DNA of 64,000 nucleotides. Source: Cladopsammia gracilis. Taxonomy: Eukaryota > Cnidaria > Anthozoa > Scleractinia > Dendrophylliidae. A program made the position numbers and the translations under genes. This document shows, piece by piece, positions 46,420 to 56,212 of the stretch (its first letter is position 1; every line of letters starts with the position of its first letter). The DNA is taken from positions 623,001-687,000 of the forward strand of contig JAJGOT010000261.1 of assembly GCA_022457155.1 (NCBI GenBank), read 5' to 3'. Below the pieces are notes generated by a model, which was not told where the DNA came from, ran no database searches, and worked only from the letters and a program-made list of their open reading frames with translations.

Positions 46420-46763
46420 CAAAGAATACCGTTTAGAGGGACGTCGGACACCTTATTAAGACTTATATAACGTAATGTCGACACTTAGAATTTTATTTTC
46501 AATAAAATTTTAAGTGTAAAAAAGAAAATCTGAAATCCCCCACTCAGGATTGAACCTGTGATCTCAGCTAGGCTTAGGCTGACGGATAGCCTACCGTACC
46601 ACTGTACCACTGTATCTCTGTACCACCTAGCTTCTCGGGTTTTTTCAGGCCTAAATTTAACTATATAAACTGCTACCCATAACATCAACTGAAAGCTAAC
46701 CAGTTACTTCGTTATATAAGTTTCAATAAGGTGTCCGACGTCCTTCTGAACGGTATTCTTTAG
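46420..46763. mobile_element. Palindromic element carrying a tRNA-like sequence (copy 1)
   Basis: The inner inverted repeat is gtcggacaccttatt... with its mirror aataaggtgtccgac. The outer flanks (aaagaataccg and cggtattcttt) are also mirrored. At about 46535-46630, minus strand, a tRNA-like stretch has GGTGGTACAG...GTAGG and a B box AGGTTCAATCCT. Copy 2 at 60915-61280 has the same core but different outer flanks. Confidence 0.85.
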
Positions 46764-47210
46764 GCTTAACCAAAATCAAAGGCTTCTACGAGTTAGCTCG
46801 TGAATACGAAACAACCTTTGGACCCTTCCCTCTCCTGCGCGGTTTGCTCCGGCGGTTAAGAGGGTCAGGCGGGTCTGGGGACGAAAATGTTTCTATGCTT
46901 GTTTCGAGGAGACTGCCGGGAAATGAAATGAGGATAAAAAGGAACATTGTCCCACCACTGCCTCCTTTGATCTGAAAGCTAATTTTCTCCCAGTCGTATT
47001 TTGAGTTCCCTTCAGAAAAGGCTTTGTCACTCCATTGTATATTTAAATAGCTGCCGGCTTAACTTATAGATAAACATGTAAAAATAAACGATAAAATCAT
47101 CGAACGACATTTTAGTGTCCTCACGACACCATTTTCAAGTTAAAAATGACAATAAACTGTCAGAATAAATAGTTCGCTGAAGATTAACATAATAAATAAA
47201 GTATGTAATG

Positions 47211-48960
47211 TCACGCAATTAGTTTGGCTCGAGTTGAGTCCGAATGGACATTAAGAGATGGTATCAATTCTTTAACAAGCAACATTTCGTGCACTAAACA
47301 ATCAAACTTATTCATGCACCTCTTAAGAACGAGAAACTGTTTGTCAAGGTCTTTCGGAACAACACAGTGTTTGTTTATAAAGTGCTTGCCAAGTGAAGAT
47401 GACTCAGTGGTTGTTATGTTCAGCCGCGCGCTGGTGTAGGTGCCTGAGTATATACCTATATAACTTTTATCACACAAGTCACATTGAAATTTATAAACTA
47501 TCATGAAACGACACATAAAGCTTCGACTGTAAGTACCCCATACAATTTACTAGAAATGCACTGCTGGTTCACAATGGGCGGTTTCTTCTCTTTTACTTTT
47601 AGCTCCTGTTGGATGTTGTTGCTAACAAAAACTGGTTGAATGACTGTACGAGTCTTCTGGCTGAGGTAATTGAGTTGTTTGCGTACTAAGTCTGCCGAAT
47701 CCTGGTCCTTTAAGGGCAAGTCTATTCGAACTGTTGGACTTTCTCTAGGGGCAAGTATGCAAGTTTGTTGCAGGTCTTCGGCCTTTGAAGCAACAAAAAT
47801 CCTGACGGTAGTATTGATAAGTTGTTGTAGACATTTCAGTCGGGAGAACAGTGCTCTCAAACGGTCACATTCTTCAGAAAAATACGACCAACTCGACGAT
47901 AAGCGATACGCACGATCAAGCGTTGTCTTCAGTCAACAGCCCTCGTTTATAGCACATATCGACATGGCTCTGGTAGTGGAGCAAAAGACCCATGTTAGTA
48001 GATTTTATGTAAACCTTGGTCTCGATTTGAGGGGCTCTGTTCAGTATAGCTGCATGCCAAGAAAGGGAAGCACACCATTGCTCTTTGTTTCCATGCTGAA
48101 CTTCACTGAAGAGTGGCAGTTGTTAAGAACCTGAAGAAAAGTAGCCGCTGATGTTGTGTTCGGCATTATGGGTAGTGTGTCATCGACGCATCTTTTGTAA
48201 AATGAAGGCATTTTGCCTTCAGGCTCAGGGCTATCTTCAATGGCTCCCATGAAGACATTGGCTAGCAGTGACCTGAGAGGTGAAACCATGACGACGCCAT
48301 CGGTTTGCTCCAAAAGTTGCCCATTGAATTGGAACAGCTGGTCTTTGGTGGATGCTCTGAGCAGATCGACAAGGTCCATTCCGCTGAGGTTCAAGTGGTG
48401 TGTTTGGTTGAACCAGTTGAATTGTTTGTAAAAACTTTATCAGCGAGTATTTGTTTGGTTTCCTGTAGGGGCACGTTGGTAAATAGTGAGGAAACATCAT
48501 ACAACCTCTAGAATATCACCATTGTTGATCTGTAATTCACGAATATCGTTCTCAAATTCAAAGGTGTACTGTGTACTGGTTGTAAGACAAAGGCTATAGT
48601 TTCTCCTCTAACCATTTCGCCAATCCGTACGTTTGTGTGGCAGATAAGATGGGGCACATAGCCAAACGTTCTTTGTGGGTCTTTGACAAACCATACAGAT
48701 GTGCCAGTCAGGAGCCTGTGGGGCACACGGAATCTGCAATCGGCTTGGGTACAACTCTGCGGACAGTAGATTCCAGGTCTTTCCCCTTTTGAAGGAGTGG
48801 ATGATAATGTTTGGGTAGTCTGCCTCTTGTCTTCGGCCTCCCCGGATCAACCGCTCTGAATTTCGTTGTATCAATTATGGATGCCTCGGGTAACAGGCGT
48901 AGGTATTCCGACTTATCCATGATGACTACTCCTGACCCTTTGTCTGTTTTTTTTTTTTTA
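47211..48960 (-). pseudogene. Reverse transcriptase plus GIY-YIG endonuclease, broken
   Basis: Pieces in several frames can be ordered N to C. 48920-48708 encodes MDKSEYLRLLPEA and VPKPIADSVCPTGS. Around 48500-48400 are remains of the finger region. 48394-48041 contains VVMVSPLRSLLANVFMG and the catalytic region YKRCVDDTLPIMPN, where the usual YVDD reads CVDD, and LPFLGMQLY. 47860-47501 is a linker. 47516-47211 is the GIY-YIG nuclease, with CDLCDKSYIGIYSG, SSLGKHFINKH and VHEMLLVKELIPSLNVHSD. Frame changes and the altered catalytic box show that this copy is dead. The domain order fits endonuclease-bearing Penelope-like elements. Confidence 0.85.
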
Positions 48961-49356
48961 AATCGTCGCGTCGCTTTAACTGGTGGATGGCTTTAAGGAG
49001 TGACTTGGGGGGCTAGGCCCTCTTCAATGGATGTAGTTGAGTGCTACAGATCGCAGGGTTGCAGCAGAAAGGGCTTTAAGGTCATCGGGAAGCTTGGGCT
49101 CGAGCCTCCAATAAGCTTTTTCGAAGCTGGCCTTCACTTAATGGAGGATACCTGTCGCGGGATGGCAAATTTCAAGCCACGACAAGGGACCAATTTTTGA
49201 AAAAAGGATAGCTCATAAGTTTATCTCCTCAGTATTACAACACTATTCAAGCCTTCTGAACAATATATATATATTTTAGATTTTAAAACATTTTTAATTG
49301 TAAATAGGATCATGTATTGTCTTTGAAAAGCCCCATGGGAAAGTCAATAAAGTATG

Positions 49357-49360
49357 TACG

Positions 49361-49392
<32 letters not shown>

Positions 49393-49410
49393 TGTATGTA
49401 TGTATGTATT
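49357..49410. repeat. (TATG)n microsatellite
   Basis: About 12 tetranucleotide units just outside the right arm of the Penelope-like element. Confidence 0.95.
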
Positions 49411-49585
49411 ATCGCGTTTCAAAATCCTTATAAGTAATACAATAACATACTTTATTTATTAATATGTTAATCTTCAGCGAACTATTTATTCTGACAGTTT
49501 ATTCTAATCATTTTGAACTTGAAAATGGCGTCATGACGACACCGAAACGTCGTTCGATGATTTTATCGTTTATTTTGTTTTTATG

Positions 49586-49987
49586 TGTTTTTTTTTTTAC
49601 AAAACCTTTACTTTTAACTTATAGAAGCACAAAAAAGTCATTAGCTATTACGCACGCTGATTATCTGCTAATCACTAAGAGACTATGTTCCGTGGTAAAG
49701 CCCCTTGAATTAGAGATATCGACCAATATACCATTTTATGAAATATTTGATCATAGAACTCGCGTTAATGGATTTTCTTGTCGCTTTTAATCGACTTATG
49801 TAAATATGGGTTTGTCTTCATGGAAACCTCTGCAGGTTCCTTTCTTGTTTAAAAGAAATATAACATGGCTACGTTCGTGCTAACATCGGTCTCATACTAG
49901 AACTAAGCGTAGCAAACGCGTCCTGGGATGACAGAGCCTGGGAACCCTCTACCACCCCCTCTCCCTCCGCCGACAGTGACACAAATA
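49586..49987. other. Spacer, no gene seen
   Basis: AT-rich, then a short pyrimidine-rich block (ctaccaccccctctccctcc) near 49950. No supported feature. Confidence 0.4.
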
Positions 49988-50185
49988 TGTGTGCGCGTTT
50001 CTCAAAACTCCCGAAAAGCTATTTTATGTGCAGGCTTTTTATTAACGGAGATTCAATTTTCATTCGTTTGGAAACAAATCTTAAGTGGACGAACCACTTT
50101 GCACTGGTTTTCGGGCTAAAAGCTTCACCGCCAAAAATCGCTTTCGGGCCAGAAAAGTCTTCGGAAGTTTTGTGAAACGCACGCC
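49988..50185. mobile_element. Inverted-repeat element, family shared with 15542-15786
   Basis: gtgcgcgtttctcaaaactc at the left and agttttgtgaaacgcacgcc at the right are inverted copies. Internal tttcgggc(c/t) phrases match the 15.5-kb copy. Confidence 0.8.
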
Positions 50186-50908
50186 AGGTTATTTCAGAAG
50201 AAGGCTTTTCGTCTTCAGCTAAAATTTTCAGGTAAAAAAGAGAAATAAACAAACAAACAGATAGAAAACCCAAACCCATTTTGCTGTTGCTTTTCTTGAC
50301 ATATAACCCACCTGTACATCGTTCAGATCCCAGGGTGGAATCCGGGAGCGTCGGAGAAGGGGATTGGGATTCACCCACTTCGTTGGGCGTGGTCAGGAAA
50401 GTTCCGTAACAGGTCTATGTTCTTACTGAAATTATTTTTTATTCGCATTATGATAGCTACCATAGAAGTGATGCTCTTTCTCACCCAATACGAGGCAAGA
50501 CAAACGTGAGCAATTTACATTTTAAGCTCGAAGCAACAAACCTTATTTCTTACTGTTTGTATCGATTTCTCCCGAAGTAATTTCCAAGTATTAGGTGCTG
50601 GGGATATTTTATGATGATACCCATTGTTGGAGCTTTATTGTCCAATATTGGTGCAATGGAGCCTACTAAGAATTCCGAGTTTCGCTATTCTTATCTCCCG
50701 TTGTGATGCTATGGGGAGAACACTGCTGTTGACACCTCGTAGGGATTACTGCGACGCGCCTTACTGTGAGCACCCAACAAACTTCTAACACGTTTGCACA
50801 ATATCACCAGCTGATTCCTATAACCATTTTCGTAACTGCGGATACGAGTGAAGCAAAACAGTGAATAAAATCTTTGTATTTTGTAACTAACTTTACAATC
50901 CCGTGATA

Positions 50909-51189
50909 GAGCGGTTCTCAATTGAGTGTCGAACTAATCCAGCGATTGTTTTGGCTTTGTATTGCTACACTTTGTGATTGGCTAAAAAATCTCGCGCCAC
51001 TTTCTCAACCAATCAGAAGGAATATCTAAACCAATCGGGAGTTGCTTGCACGCGTTTTCCCGCGCTTGGCGCCGGCTGCACGTATTTGCTTCGAGTTTTG
51101 ATTGGTTCATTGGATTTTCTGTGTCTGCTGTGATTGGTCAGTGTAATTACTTTGGTTTTGGTTCTACGACACTCAATTGAAAGCCGCTC
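50909..51189. mobile_element. Intact MITE of the 'gagcggtttt' family with TA duplication
   Basis: Starts GAGCGGTTCTCAATTGAGTG and ends CACTCAATTGAAAGCCGCTC, flanked by TA at 50907-50908 and 51190-51191. This suggests a Tc1/mariner-like mover. It lies downstream of the Kv gene B stop codon. Confidence 0.9.
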
Positions 51190-51343
51190 TAAACACGAAG
51201 CGACAAGATTACATTCCATTCTGCTTAACTTTGCGAGGAGGCGTGCTGGTCAATTGAATTCGCGTTCTCTGATTGTCTAACTTGTAAAAAGGTTTGTTGG
51301 GTGCTCATGGTGAGACGCGACGCACATTGAACCCTTAACTGAG

Positions 51344-54300
51344 TTAGTTATTGTTGGCTGGTTGCAGATGGTTTCCTTCGGAAGTCTTTCCACTGTCCTC
51401 TGGTTCACTATCTCCTTCGGGAAGTTCCGGATGCGCACGGATAGGAACCAAGTTTAACGAGAAGTGCGCCGAACGTCTCCCGTACCTTCGATTCGTATCT
51501 GGCTCGTGATTGGCTAATGGTTCAACTTCGTCCACAGGACTTTTCTTGTTGCAGTTAATAATATTCATTTCAACTCCTGTTGTAACTAACGATGCATAGC
51601 GGCCTCGACCGTTGACGCCGTCAGGCGACGCCACGCTAACGCTTGTCTGCGGCGTGGCTAGCTGCAACGCTTTAAGCGCGTTATCCACCATGTTTTTCTT
51701 TCCGCGCGAAGGCAACTTAAGCTTAACTTTTGCGTACGAATTATAAAGTGAGAAGTTACTGGCCACAACAGACACTGGTAACGCTATCATAAGAACTCCA
51801 CTAATAGCACACACACAACCAACCAACTTGCCAGGAAGCGTTATTGGAAACATATCACCATATCCTACTGTTGTCATGGTAACAAGCGCCCACCAGAACG
51901 AGACTGGAATGTTGGTGAATTTAGTTTCGGGAACGCTTCGTTCGGAGTAGTAGGCGAGGCTGCCGTATACGATTACCTCCAAACACAGGATGAAGATAAG
52001 AAAGTACAACTCGCGCGAACTCGCGCGGAGTGTCTGCGTGAAGACTTGCATAACATAGGAGAATTTTAAAGGGCGAAAAGTGCGGATCATGCGAAGCACG
52101 TACAAAATGCTGAAATTTCTGATGATGTCGTCGTATGGTGATAGTATGACCAAATAGAATGGTATTATAGCGATGAAATCAGCCCAATTTTGAAGTGTTT
52201 TTAGGAAGCAGGATCGATCTGGACAGCATAAAAAGCGGATTACAATGTCTAGAGTAAACCAAGAGACCGCAATGCATTCGATGATAAAGAGGACTTGGTA
52301 TTGCGTGGAGTGTTTATCGGCAAAGTAATCTAACGTCAGGATGCAGAACTGTGCTACAACTGCCACGTTAAATATCAGAGAGATGTAGCCAACAGCCTGA
52401 CAAGAAAAAGAGCAAAATAAAGTTATGAAATTGCGTGTGATCTAATGCGTGTTCCCTTACAAGGCAATAACCACAAAATATCAGGGTAGTACGTTTTCAC
52501 ATCATGGCGCTCTCTTCCCCTGAGTATTAGGAATAGAAGCAGACTAAAAAAAACTTCAAGCGCGAACATGAGATCCCATAATGTGTTTTTATCTCTTGTC
52601 AGTACTTTTATACAGGACTTCATTTAAACTGGGGATGCTACACTGGATGTTCCTGTTTAAATATTGAAAAATAAAAATAAAAGAATAAAAAAATAAGACC
52701 GACAAGGCATTACAGAAACAGGTTATTACAAAGCTTGAATCTTTTATCTCTTTCATATTAAATATGTAATTGGATGCAAAATGTCCACAGGAAATTTATA
52801 CGCCTTCTACACACTATCTTACAGACATAGCTAATTCAATTCAAAATAAACCAAACATGTTCCGTAAGATCATTCATTTAGATTATTCAAGAAAGATATA
52901 TTTCTGTTCAGTGAAGAAACAATTATTTCTCTTTTAAATATGTAATTGACTGCAAAACGTTCACAGGAAATTTATACGCCTTCAACGCATTATCTTACAG
53001 ACATAGCCAATTCAATACAAAATAAACAAAAATGTTAAAAAGGACTATTCACTTTGATTATTCATGACAGATGTACAAAGGCTGGGAGGAATGATTGCGC
53101 AACAAGCGTTAGGGGCATGTGCATTAGAGGCTATTTCTTTTGTCCATACACCCCACTCCCCCTAGAAACATAAGCCACCGTTCACTTACAGCTAAAAATG
53201 CATCTCGAATTGTTTGGCTGCGAGCATGCGCGCAATTTCTAGTCAAACCATAAATCTCGCTGTTCTTCGGTTCCAACCTCTGAACGAGGCTGCCAAAACA
53301 CTCCAAGAATCCTGAAGCATTTTTTCACGTGGGGGCCGTCACGTGACGCACGATAAAATGCTGTCCTTGGGAATTATTTCCAGCGGTTGGCAGCCAAATT
53401 TGCTTTACTCCAATCTGGAATCCTGTTTCGAGTAGAACGAAGACTTCATCTTGTTTTTCGCAACTAACTACTCCACGATTGTTGGAGTATTCGGCAGTAT
53501 TCGGCAGCTTAATCCAGGGGTTAAGCTGGTTTTCTCCGCTCGTCTCTCCGTTTTGAAAGCGGAGTGGGCCCTGGGGACAAGGTTAGTGGCTCTCCGCTGA
53601 CCAAGGATCACGGAGTACTATAGACTGCAGTCATGGCAGTAGGTACCACACAATTCGCGCCTATCTCCCGCTGTGAACAGTCGCAATATTTTCCCTTCGC
53701 CGCATATCCTTCTATCCACGAGCTATCTGAACGCCTTTAACAGGCTATTATCAGGCCCCATGCTGTCCGGTAAAACGCGAAAGGCGTAAACGTACCGCCT
53801 AAGCCAGCTGTCTTCCTAGCTACATAGCTGAACTACAATTTTCTCATTGATCCTACCATAAAAATCTCACTTTTTAAACTTCTTCCAGCCAGGTGAAATA
53901 CTAAATTTGTCACAGGCGTCAGTGTTAAAATACTATTTCCCCAGCTCTTTTCAGCCAGGTGGAATGGAAATCTTTTTTTTTTTCAGCCAGCTGAGATGTG
54001 CGTTAAAAACTGTGACCTTTTCTGTGGAACAGATCCGTTTTTCCCTTTGTATTCAGTTTATCCCTTTATTACATAGCAGAGTAACATTTTGAGGAAAACA
54101 GCACAATGTATACCGTTATACTTAGCGAATAAACTGTGAAAATCGAATTTCGATATAAAAGAACCACAAAACTGTACGACAATGGATACAATTTACCAAG
54201 AATTAATATATTTTAAAATGTTAACTGACACGAGAAAATTATGGTTTATACGAAACGAATTACATTTAATCATTGCTTTGAATATGTGGCGAAAATTTGT

Positions 54301-56212
54301 GCAGAAAGTTTATTCAAGCAGCTTTTTAAAGTCTTTAGAAAGCTGTGACATATTAACAAAAGATTTTCATCTCCTAAAATATGGCGAGACATTTATATGC
54401 AAAATGAGAGTTCACCTGTCGCGATTAAAGAAGAAGAAAGCGAATATAATAATTCATTTACGACAAAAGGACTAAAACATTATACTTCACTTTAAGCTGA
54501 TTAATGCAGCCATCTTTATTCTTTGATGAGAAAAAGGGAATACTTGAAACGCAATTCCGAAATATTCTTTTAGTTGTTATCGGCATGGATCTACAAAATT
54601 TGCCTTTTTAATCAATGCGTGGTTTTGTTTTCGCGTTTCACTATCTTCTGCTGTTAACTTCAGGGGAAGGAACGATTCATTTTCAACTACGAGATCGGAA
54701 GCGGTCCTCACAGTGTTGGACATTAAGTCTGCTCTCGGCCAATCGCTGAAAGCATAAATGAGTTTTCATTCATTACAAGACGTAACTAAATAGAAAATTG
54801 TATAAACACCGCGAAGACCAAATTAGGAAGAAAATCCTTTCCGTTGACATTGTGCAAACGTTCGGTTATTTCCATTCGATCGCACTGACACTTTTCTTGT
54901 GACATTTAGGTTTCATCGCATCGATATTAAAGGATACCTCTTTTGTTTTCATTTTTAGCGCGCGTCCGCTCTCGAAACGTTTTTGTTATTGCGTGCTTTC
55001 TTTCCGCAAAATTATTAAACATGTAAACCATCGAATCAGCCATTAACGCTATAAAAGCCATTAACAGACAAAACTGAGCATAACAGAAAATTAAATAAGC
55101 ATACTCAGTATCCATGAAAACATGTTGAACAAAAATAGCAAATACAGAGGCAGGCCTTCGCAGAAAAGTATCTTTTGTCACAGCAAAGCAACTTTAATTT
55201 GTCTGAATGCAAATAACCTTAAAAACGAAATGAATAAGCACACTACAGAGCTATTTTCGGTGGTGTAGTGCTTTATTCCTCTTCTTTTTTTCAGGGAGAA
55301 AAGCGTTTAAAGGTTGTATGAAGAGAATTTAACGGATCTAAGGTGAAAGAAAACTAATACCTCTTGCAAACCTAACCCGGAAGATTGAAATACAAATGCG
55401 GGAAGGAGGCGTTGTGTGTTAGAACACTTTATATTCATAACTGAATATTGCATTGACAATAAAAACCTTCGTTATCGCTACCAGACATACATTTTAAAAG
55501 GCGCCAAAGATTCCGCTAAAAAATAACGTGTTGTGAAACACAGAGAGCAACACATAGAACGTTTCACGAAGGATTAACCTAAATAAATCCTATGTTGATT
55601 AATATATGGTATTTATCGACTTACCCTAGCAAACTTAGACGAATAAGGGTCATCAAATGTTTTCCAGACTTTCTTTTTAATCGCCTGCCAGGGATGTCTC
55701 GTGCGAGACGCTCCAATCCTACGTGATTCATTACAAATTTCACTGCCACTGCTTGGTATTTCAATGTCCCCAGAACCGCTGTCGATATCTTCGAAGTCGG
55801 AATCTTGATCTTCTTCGCGGGAGAATCCTTGAAGTTTTTCTTCGGCGTCTCGATGTTCATCATATTTTGCCCAACAACACGTCTCTATCTGTTTCTCGTC
55901 CAAGCCCCAAAAGTTGAGCTCTTCTTCAAAGAGCGGTCCGCATACATCTCTTGGACAATGAAGTTTTCCTGTGCGGTAGAAATTTAGAATATGCGTGAAA
56001 ACCGCGGGGTTCCGATCGAAGAAAAACTCGCGTTTTTGTCCCAGCGGCCGCGGGTCTTTCATGGCTCTCTCTGCTATCCATGCCAGGCGTGTGTCTGGAA
56101 TACTGGCTAGTGTGCTCACAAATGTCTCGTGTTTTTGCCCTCCAACGTTCAAGTAAAGTCTCGTTTCGCCCGGGTTGTCGGAATCAAAGAGACGGGAACG
56201 CGATCGCGACAT
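51344..56212 (-). CDS. Shaw/Kv3-like voltage-gated potassium channel subunit (gene B)
   Basis: Two exons, 56212-55625 and 52396-51344, give 1641 nt, 546 aa, with clean splice sites (AGG/GTAAGT; TTGTCAG/GCT). The T1 domain (about 18-125) has H85, C91, C112 and C113 of the zinc motif. The linker 130-165 is acidic and Ser-rich. WKTFDDPYSSKFAR precedes S1, as in Kv3 channels. S2 has WFTLD and S3 has DFIAIIPFY. S4 positions R1-R6 read S292, Y295, R298, R301, R304, K307, so the first two gating arginines are lost. The filter TTVGYGD (371-377) is normal. S6 carries PVS (403-405) where PVP is usual. The cytoplasmic tail is about 130 residues. It probably forms or modifies plasma-membrane K+ channels, alone or with Shaw partners. 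The splice junction before S1 is shared with gene A. Confidence 0.95.
52397..55624 (-). other. Intron of Kv gene B (3.2 kb)
   Basis: No element with clear ends. 52732-52845 and 52920-53035 share diverged phrases (aatatgtaattg, aggaaatttatacgccttc, cttacagacatagc), a direct duplication of about 110 bp. A plus-strand 97-codon ORF near 54182 is AT-driven and unconvincing. The rest is unremarkable. Confidence 0.55.
52732..53040. repeat. Diverged direct duplication in the Kv gene B intron
   Basis: Two segments about 190 bp apart share 'ggaaatttatacgccttc', 'attatcttacagacatag' (or close) and 'aaaataaac', with drift between them. Ends not defined. Confidence 0.65.

Larger units (their letters stand above)
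47081..49585 (-). mobile_element. Penelope-like retroelement with inverted terminal repeats
   Basis: Arms 47081-47210 and about 49445-49585 are inverted copies, sharing aaataaacgataaaatcatc and cagaataaatagttcgctga. They enclose a degraded reverse transcriptase and a GIY-YIG endonuclease on the minus strand. Penelope-like elements are known for LTR-like repeats in direct or inverted orientation. The right arm keeps cgtcatgacgacaccgaaac, resembling part of a hammerhead core. Length about 2.5 kb. Confidence 0.85.

Noticed and set aside
46535..46630. Functional tRNA genes (also at 15465, 21405 and 61066)
   Set aside because: A and B boxes are present, but acceptor stems do not pair and copies sit inside mobile elements.
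54182..54475. 97-aa plus-strand ORF in the Kv gene B intron
   Set aside because: Composition is AT-driven, with no known domain, and it lies antisense in an intron.
54927..55181. Minus-strand hydrophobic ORF as an extra Kv exon
   Set aside because: The direct join 55625/52396 gives an uninterrupted Kv3-like S1 entry; this ORF has no Kv similarity.
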